Source of the DNA: Gigaspora rosea
Lineage: Eukaryota; Glomeromycota; Glomeromycetes; Diversisporales; Gigasporaceae
Length of the DNA stretch: 64,000 nucleotides
Assembly: GCA_003550325.1 (NCBI GenBank)
Contig: QKWP01000041.1
Location: 253,328 to 317,327 of the forward strand
Direction: 5' to 3'
Shown: in pieces, positions 59,205-64,000 of the stretch
How the letters are laid out: every line of letters begins with the position of its first letter
Numbering within the stretch: the stretch's first letter is position 1
Notes under the pieces: generated by a model
The model's input: only the letters and a program-made list of their open reading frames with translations
Databases searched by the model: none
Told to the model about the DNA's origin: nothing
Translations under genes and position numbers: made by a program

Positions 59205-59444
59205 AAACAATCGTTGCGTCACCCATCATTAACCCGGGTTCAACCCGGGTTGGGTTGGGTTGGGTCAGACCCGGGTCGGGTTTGACATGAGGCGGGTCAG
59301 ACCCGGGTCGGGTTTGGCATGAGGTGGGTCAGACCCGGGTCGGGTTTGACATGAGGCGGGTCAGACCCGGTCGGGTTTTGACCCAAGTGGGTCTAACCCG
59401 GGTCAGGCCCAAACCCGACCCAACCCAACCCATTAAGACCCCTA
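59205..59444. repeat. GGGTC-rich right end
   Basis: Inverse of the left end, with a tandem block GGCGGGTCAGACCCGGGTCG / GGTTTGACATGA repeated three times. Confidence 0.85.
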
Positions 59445-59452
59445 ATATTTAT

Positions 59453-59957
59453 ATATAATCGTATACAATGATTAATCTATTATGAATACAGGCCCGACTT
59501 CATTCGGTTACTTTTAATAGCACCTAAATGTAATTGCTGCAGTAAACCCTGGAGAGGTTTACACTGAGAAAACTCTTTATGAAGTTACTATCTAACCCAG
59601 AATTTCACCAAGTCGGTTTGGCAGTGCCACAAGTTCATGTAGTATCATAAACTTCAGATTTAGGCCTCATATTATGTCTCATAACTTTGGTTATTCCAAA
59701 TTGGGTACTGGTACAGTTTTCTTTACAGCCACAAATTCTTGAAAATAACAGCTGCTCAATTAAGTGCGTCTTACAATATTCCAGATCCCTGCCCTCACAG
59801 TGTTTCAGTTTTTTAACCAGCTGGCTTTTAATATTTTGCCTTTGGGAGAAATTGAAATAGCAACCTTGTAATTTGTATCCTCAGAGCATAGCTGCTATGC
59901 TATTGACCCGAAGAACTATTTTTGCTTATATATTGTAAATAATAATAAATAAATAAA
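59453..59957. other. Intergenic DNA
   Basis: About 500 bp with somewhat more G+C and no gene I can support; a splice-like or decayed coding origin cannot be judged. Confidence 0.35.
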
Positions 59958-59959
59958 TA

Positions 59960-60949
59960 CAGTCAGACCTCTCTATAGTCACACTCCTTATTGTCACACC
60001 TCTATATAAGCACCCGATTTTGTGCGACAGTCTCAAACATAGTAAAAAACCTCATTATAGTCACAAATCACTTATAATTACTATTACTATGAAAATTTGA
60101 TTTTTTAACAATTTTATTAATAAAAAACCCCATTATAGTCACCAATTTTTAACTAAATATGGATTATATAATCTAATTGACCAATTTTCATATTCACGTA
60201 TATTTAAAATCACCTATTAATTGATAATCTGCCTTCAACTAGAGAGTGATCCTATAGGCGAAATGTGGAATTCTTCCAACTAAAGTTTTTTCCTTACTAA
60301 GTTAATGATACATGTCCACTAATTAAAAGATTTAGAGCTCATCGAGACGCATCTAACAGTGGTTAGATCATCCAAATTTGCCCATTGGATGGTGAGTTAT
60401 CGTTGAAAAACGATTGGCTGACTATATAAAAATCCGTGCCGGAGATTACACATGAAAATTACTATAGGCGAAATGTAGAGTGCCTCCATCTAAAACTTTT
60501 TTCTTACTAAGTTAACGAACATGCCCACTAATTGAACATTGTAGAGCTCATCGAGACGCATCTAGCAGTGGTTAGATCATCCAAATCGACCCAGTGGATG
60601 GTGAGGTATCGTCGAAAAACGATTGGCCGACTATATAAAATCTCTAATGTAAACAAATATTGCTTACATAGAGATTTTATATAGTTGGCCAATTATTTTT
60701 AGACGATATCTCGCCATCCTCTGGACCGATTTGAATGATCTAACCACCGTTAAATGCGTCTCGATGGGCTCTACAACTTTCAATTAGTGGGCATATATCG
60801 TTAACTTAGTTAGAAAAAAGTTTTATATAGAAGCACGCCACATTTCGCCTATAGATGACCATAATGAGGTATTTTATTTATAGTCACATCTATTTACAAT
60901 CACCAAAATAGGGTGCGACAGACTTGGTGATTATAGAGAGGGACAACTG
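59960..60949. mobile_element. pogo/mariner-like element, 990 bp, non-autonomous
   Basis: CAGTCAGACCTCTCTATAGT and (inverse) CAGTTGTCCCTCTCTATAAT at the tips, followed by CACC and, deeper, GTGCGACAG on both sides; TA flanks each end (59958-59959, 60950-60951). No transposase. The CAGT...TATA tip style is that of pogo/Tigger elements. About 600 bp of its interior is another MITE. Confidence 0.82.
60251..60858. mobile_element. MITE with one arm duplicated, nested in the pogo-like element
   Basis: CTATAGGCGAAATGTGG starts an arm at 60252, a second arm in the same orientation at about 60465, and the inverted arm ends at about 60857. Arms share AAGTTTTTTYCTTACTAAGT, GAGCTCATCGAGACGCATCT, AGTGGTTAGATCATCCAAAT and GATTGGCYGACTATATAAA. 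The second and third arms form the hairpin; the first is an extra copy. Confidence 0.78.
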
Positions 60950-60951
60950 TA

Positions 60952-61560
60952 ATAATAAAGATAAAAAACTGTATTTAAAGTTTATTTTTTAAAATCGATT
61001 GAAATTTTTATTATAAAACTGGCTTTACTAGCAATATGCATATAGTAAAAAACTTAGAATTTTTTTACTTGATAGCTATTAGATCTGAACCAATTATATG
61101 GGGTTATTTCAATAGAAACAGCCCATTTTTACATATATTTTATTTTGAGATAATTGAGTTTAATTATTTGTTTTGATTATCGGACTGATCCGGGATTAAT
61201 CAAATTTAACGATTTTTATTGGTTAAAGGTAAACAGATAACTATTGGGTAATCTCGTGATGTGTTGATCCTACGCAGCCTCGTGTAATTTTTCTTTTACA
61301 TTATCTTGATTTTTTATTATGCAAATCGACTTTCATTTATAATTGAAAAATGTCAATCATGTCAAAATTTATAAGAATCTAATAAAAACTTATTTTTTAA
61401 AAAATTGTAAAAATGGGCTGTTTCTATTGAAATCACCTCATTTTGAGGTCTAGCTTAATTTGCCTAAACCCTGAGTCCATAATAACTATCCTAAACCAAT
61501 AGTCTAGAATAAGGATGTTCAAAATTAAATTAAACTGATCAACATAGAATTACATATTTT
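60952..61560. other. AT-rich DNA without a gene
   Basis: A pair of words (ATGGGGTTATTTCAATAGAAAC near 61098 and GTTTCTATTGAAATCACCTCAT near 61408) is inverted, 300 bp apart, and may mark another small foldback element with CCCATTTTTACA / TGTAAAAATGGG inside. Confidence 0.5.
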
Positions 61561-61569
61561 ATCTGTTAT

Positions 61570-62190
61570 AATTTTCACAATGCTTTTGTTGCTTTCATTG
61601 TCATTGTGCAGTATTTTTTTTTTGTGCTTTGATTGTCATTCTTGCAGTGCTTTTGTCGCTCTTTTGTAGTGCTTTTATCATTGTTTAGTGTTTTTGTTAT
61701 TATTTGGTGGTGTCTTTGGTCATTGTTTGATGCTATTAGTCATTGTTTGATAGTGCCTTTGGTTATGCTTTTGTTTGTACTTACATTGTAGTTTGGTAGT
61801 GTTTTTGGTCGTAGTTTTAGTGGTGCTTTTGGTTGTAGTTTGGTGGTGCTTTTGTTTGTAGTTTGGTAGTACTTTTGATTATTGTTTGTTGGTGCTTTTG
61901 GTCATTATTTGTTGGTGCTTAGATCATCGTTAGGTGGTGTTTTTGATTATCATTTGGCAGTACTTTTGGTTGTCATTTAGTGGTGCTTTATGATGTTTGA
62001 AGATGCTTTTTGTTGTAGATTAATTGTGCTTTGATCGTTGTTTGTTGGTGATTTTGGTTGTTATTTTGGTAGTACTTTCATTGCAGCTTAATATTTTTGA
62101 TTGTTATTTGCTAGTGCTTTTGGTCATTTGTCTTGCAATGCTTTTGTTGTTTATTTTGATTTTTTTATTTTTATTTTTTTTTTTGTACTT
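61570..62190. repeat. Degenerate minisatellite of the GTTTGGTGGTGCTTTTGGTC type
   Basis: About twenty imperfect units of roughly 23-33 bp, strongly G/T-biased on the plus strand. Frames through it (for example 62024-62230) are shadows. Confidence 0.75.
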
Positions 62191-62199
62191 TTTGCTACT

Positions 62200-62967
62200 T
62201 GTGTTTTTTTTAATAATAAATTATCTTTAAAACATATTAAAAAAAATTAGAATTTTTTAAAATTTGGACCAATCATATTTGGGTAGTACAAAATAAAAAC
62301 TTATACCCCTAAGCATAGAATAAAAGCCTCTACCCAGGTACAAAATAAGAACACCCTGCATAGATCACCTGATAACGATCCTGATCACAGTACCCAAATT
62401 TGACCAATCTTATTGCTTTAAATAGGTAAACATTTAGAACTTTAGTAATATTTTTTTTCACTTAGGCAGTTTCGCCAGTATTTTATTAAGATACTAAGTA
62501 TATCACTACATAATATACTTGTTTATTCCTAATTTGCAAATCTGACATTACCTGGCTACCCTAAAGGTGCCCAAGTACAACCTGCTGCACTAATTTGAAG
62601 ACAAGTCTAAAATCTAGAGGCTATGTTAAACTAGCCTAAGTGCCACACTATAATGGCTTCTTCTCTCCTTTATATTCCTTTAACTAACAAGGAATTTACT
62701 AAGGACAAAATAAGAAGAGAGGGTAAACATAAAAAATATCATAAGCCAAGAAAACGAGAAATACAAAAAGTAAAACCGAACAAAAAAGAAAAAAGGATGA
62801 GGAAAACAAAAAAGAAAAAAAACCAAATGGTAAAGCACGAAGGCTAGTCTAATGAAAGGAAACAAAAACCAATGGAAAAAAGAAAAGGGGAAGCACTATT
62901 ATAACCCGTTGTAGGTTGAATAAAACTTATATAACAAATACAACTATTGTATATTTCTACTGTAAAG
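62200..62967. other. Intergenic DNA
   Basis: No gene supported. A purine-rich tract at 62700-62890 gives a Lys/Arg-rich 64-codon frame without other features. Confidence 0.4.
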
Positions 62968-63450
62968 CTACGTTTTAATTAATATCTTCTTCTGACTATA
63001 CGACCAACCTTGGATATCCTTAAACCATATCGACTGAGCTACATCGTATGGAGTAGCACCGAAACCATATTCATAAACAAACACGTCACGTGGTTGCATT
63101 CTACTGGGTCTATCTGGATTTGGAAAAGTAAACAGCCAATCTTTTGGAGGTGTAAACCAAATTCCCACTTTTTATCAAAATTTTGGAAGAAAGGCAGGAA
63201 GGCGAGAAAGATGATACAAAAGAATCACTTGTAAGAAATTTACAAGAGAGTGTTGTTGGAAAACTCATTTTTTTGCTGTTCCCTGTTATATAGTCACAGA
63301 TTACTTCGTCGACGGAGTGGAAATAATAACTCTACCAAAATTTTCCGTACAAGGGCGCAACCTCTTGCCAGTTATCTTGTACCAAAATGCTTTTGGCTTG
63401 CATGCCAAATATATCAAAGGAGTCTCTAGATAGCAGCAATAGTTAATCTT
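62968..63450 (-). pseudogene. Fragment of an unknown gene
   Basis: The minus strand reads MQAKSILVQDNWQEVAPLY and GKFW near 63410-63325, then a stop and frame changes, then an open part 62968-63168 with GIWFTPPKDWLFTFPNPDRP, RMQPRDVFVYEYGFG and DVAQSIWFKDIQGWS. Composition (many Trp, Phe, Pro, Asp) is that of real protein and not of the surrounding AT-rich DNA. I do not recognise it; introns or decay could explain the breaks. Confidence 0.4.
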
Positions 63451-63835
63451 TGTAAAAACCGTAGATCCTGTGTACTTCTATCCACACTCCAACAAAAGAC
63501 TTTTTATTTTCTTCCATCAGAAATTTGGTCCAAGTGATCGTCAGAAAGTGTTGTTGAGTTTTTATGAACTTTAGTAATATAAATTACCTTTCCAACATTT
63601 TTTGTTAATACAATATAGATGACCAGAATTGTATCGCTTAATATGTCATGCAGGCAAATTTGTCTGCAAAATCTAATTTTAATGTAATTGATATAAAGTG
63701 AGATATGAGAGGTCCCTTTAAAAGATATCTTATTTAATTTGGTTAGACTTCAATAACTTTGTAGTAGAATGTCAATTGTATAAATCATGTTACTGACGAT
63801 TAACACTAACTTAAATTTATACTTATCGCACGTTA

Positions 63836-64000
63836 GGGGGCTTCCAGAAATCAGCTGATTTCAGGAGTGGGGGGTCAGCTGAAGTATCAGGTATAATTCC
63901 GGCCAAAATTTTATAATTCTGGCCAAAGTTACAAAATTATTTTTGACCAAAATTATAGATTTATTAACAATATTTAATAATTAATAATTTTTAATTTACT
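63836..64000. mobile_element. Harbinger-like MITE, copy 3, cut by the window end
   Basis: GGGGGCTTCCAGAAATCAGC after TTA at 63833-63835, with GGTATAATTCCGGCCAAAAT and TTCTGGCCAAA, as in copies 1 and 2. Only the left part is visible. Confidence 0.72.

Larger units (their letters stand above)
56789..59444. mobile_element. hAT-type element, 2.66 kb, GGGTC-rich ends and bacterial-like cargo
   Basis: TAGGGGTCTTAA at both ends in inverse orientation, ATATTTAT on both sides (56781-56788 and 59445-59452). The inverted repeats are about 200 bp and consist largely of GACCCGGGTCAG-type words; they continue inward through GTTAATGATG...GACGCA and ACGATTG. No transposase frame. Inside, in order: a truncated copy of the 52442 hAT left end, a bacterial-like segment, unassigned DNA, a MULE-type MITE, and unassigned DNA. 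Confidence 0.82.

Noticed and set aside
61550-62230. Hydrophobic frame at 62024 as a membrane protein
   Set aside because: It is the translation of a G/T-rich minisatellite and poly-T; other frames there are equally open.
62653-62847. Lys/Arg-rich 64-codon frame as a small basic protein
   Set aside because: It comes from a purine-rich tract with no further support.

Overview
The window looks like gene-poor, AT-rich nuclear DNA of an arbuscular mycorrhizal fungus (Glomeromycotina, Rhizophagus-like). I infer this from the AT bias, short GT-AG introns, the style of the LINE, MULE and Tnp2-type transposase genes, and a secreted S1 protease of the kind common in these fungi. No ribosomal RNA, tRNA, CRISPR or LTR element was found.

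Layout. 0.2-2.5 kb: a five-exon minus-strand gene that now carries a frameshift and nonsense codons. 2.7-4.5 kb: a tandem array with a 595-bp period. 5.3-8.7 kb: an open Tnp2/CACTA-type transposase gene, the only undamaged transposase here. 9.3-13.9 kb: a LINE (CCHC, endonuclease, reverse transcriptase, zf-RVT) with a poly(A) end, butted against the 3' part of a second, RNase H-bearing LINE (13.9-16.3 kb). 16.7-20.7 kb: small inverted-repeat elements and a palindromic tandem array. 21.2-24.4 kb: a decayed gene of unknown family split by a MITE. 24.7-30.5 kb: repeats and foldback DNA without genes. 31.3-43.4 kb: a third LINE split by three younger insertions, the largest a complete 5.86-kb MULE. 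43.4-47.9 kb: a mariner-like MITE and a 2.8-kb hAT-type element. 48.8-50.4 kb: an intact protease gene in which a dead protease-like domain precedes a live one. 52.4-61 kb: four larger non-autonomous elements with smaller ones nested inside. 61-64 kb: a minisatellite, a gene scrap, and the start of another Harbinger-like MITE.

About fifteen insertions can be delimited to the base by terminal inverted repeats plus target duplications (8 bp for hAT, 9-11 bp for MULE-like, TA for mariner/pogo, TAA for Harbinger-like). In several cases removing the insert together with one target copy restores the reading frame of the host LINE or gene, which confirms the boundaries and gives relative ages.

The most unusual object is the hAT-type element at 56789-59444. 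Its ends are arrays of GGGTC motifs in otherwise AT-rich DNA. Its cargo (about 57350-58140) looks bacterial: closely packed reading frames, a Shine-Dalgarno-like GGAGG, a stop-C-ATG junction, and TGA codons where Trp is expected. That points to a Mollicutes-type source such as a mycoplasma-related endobacterium. This is an inference from reading frames alone.
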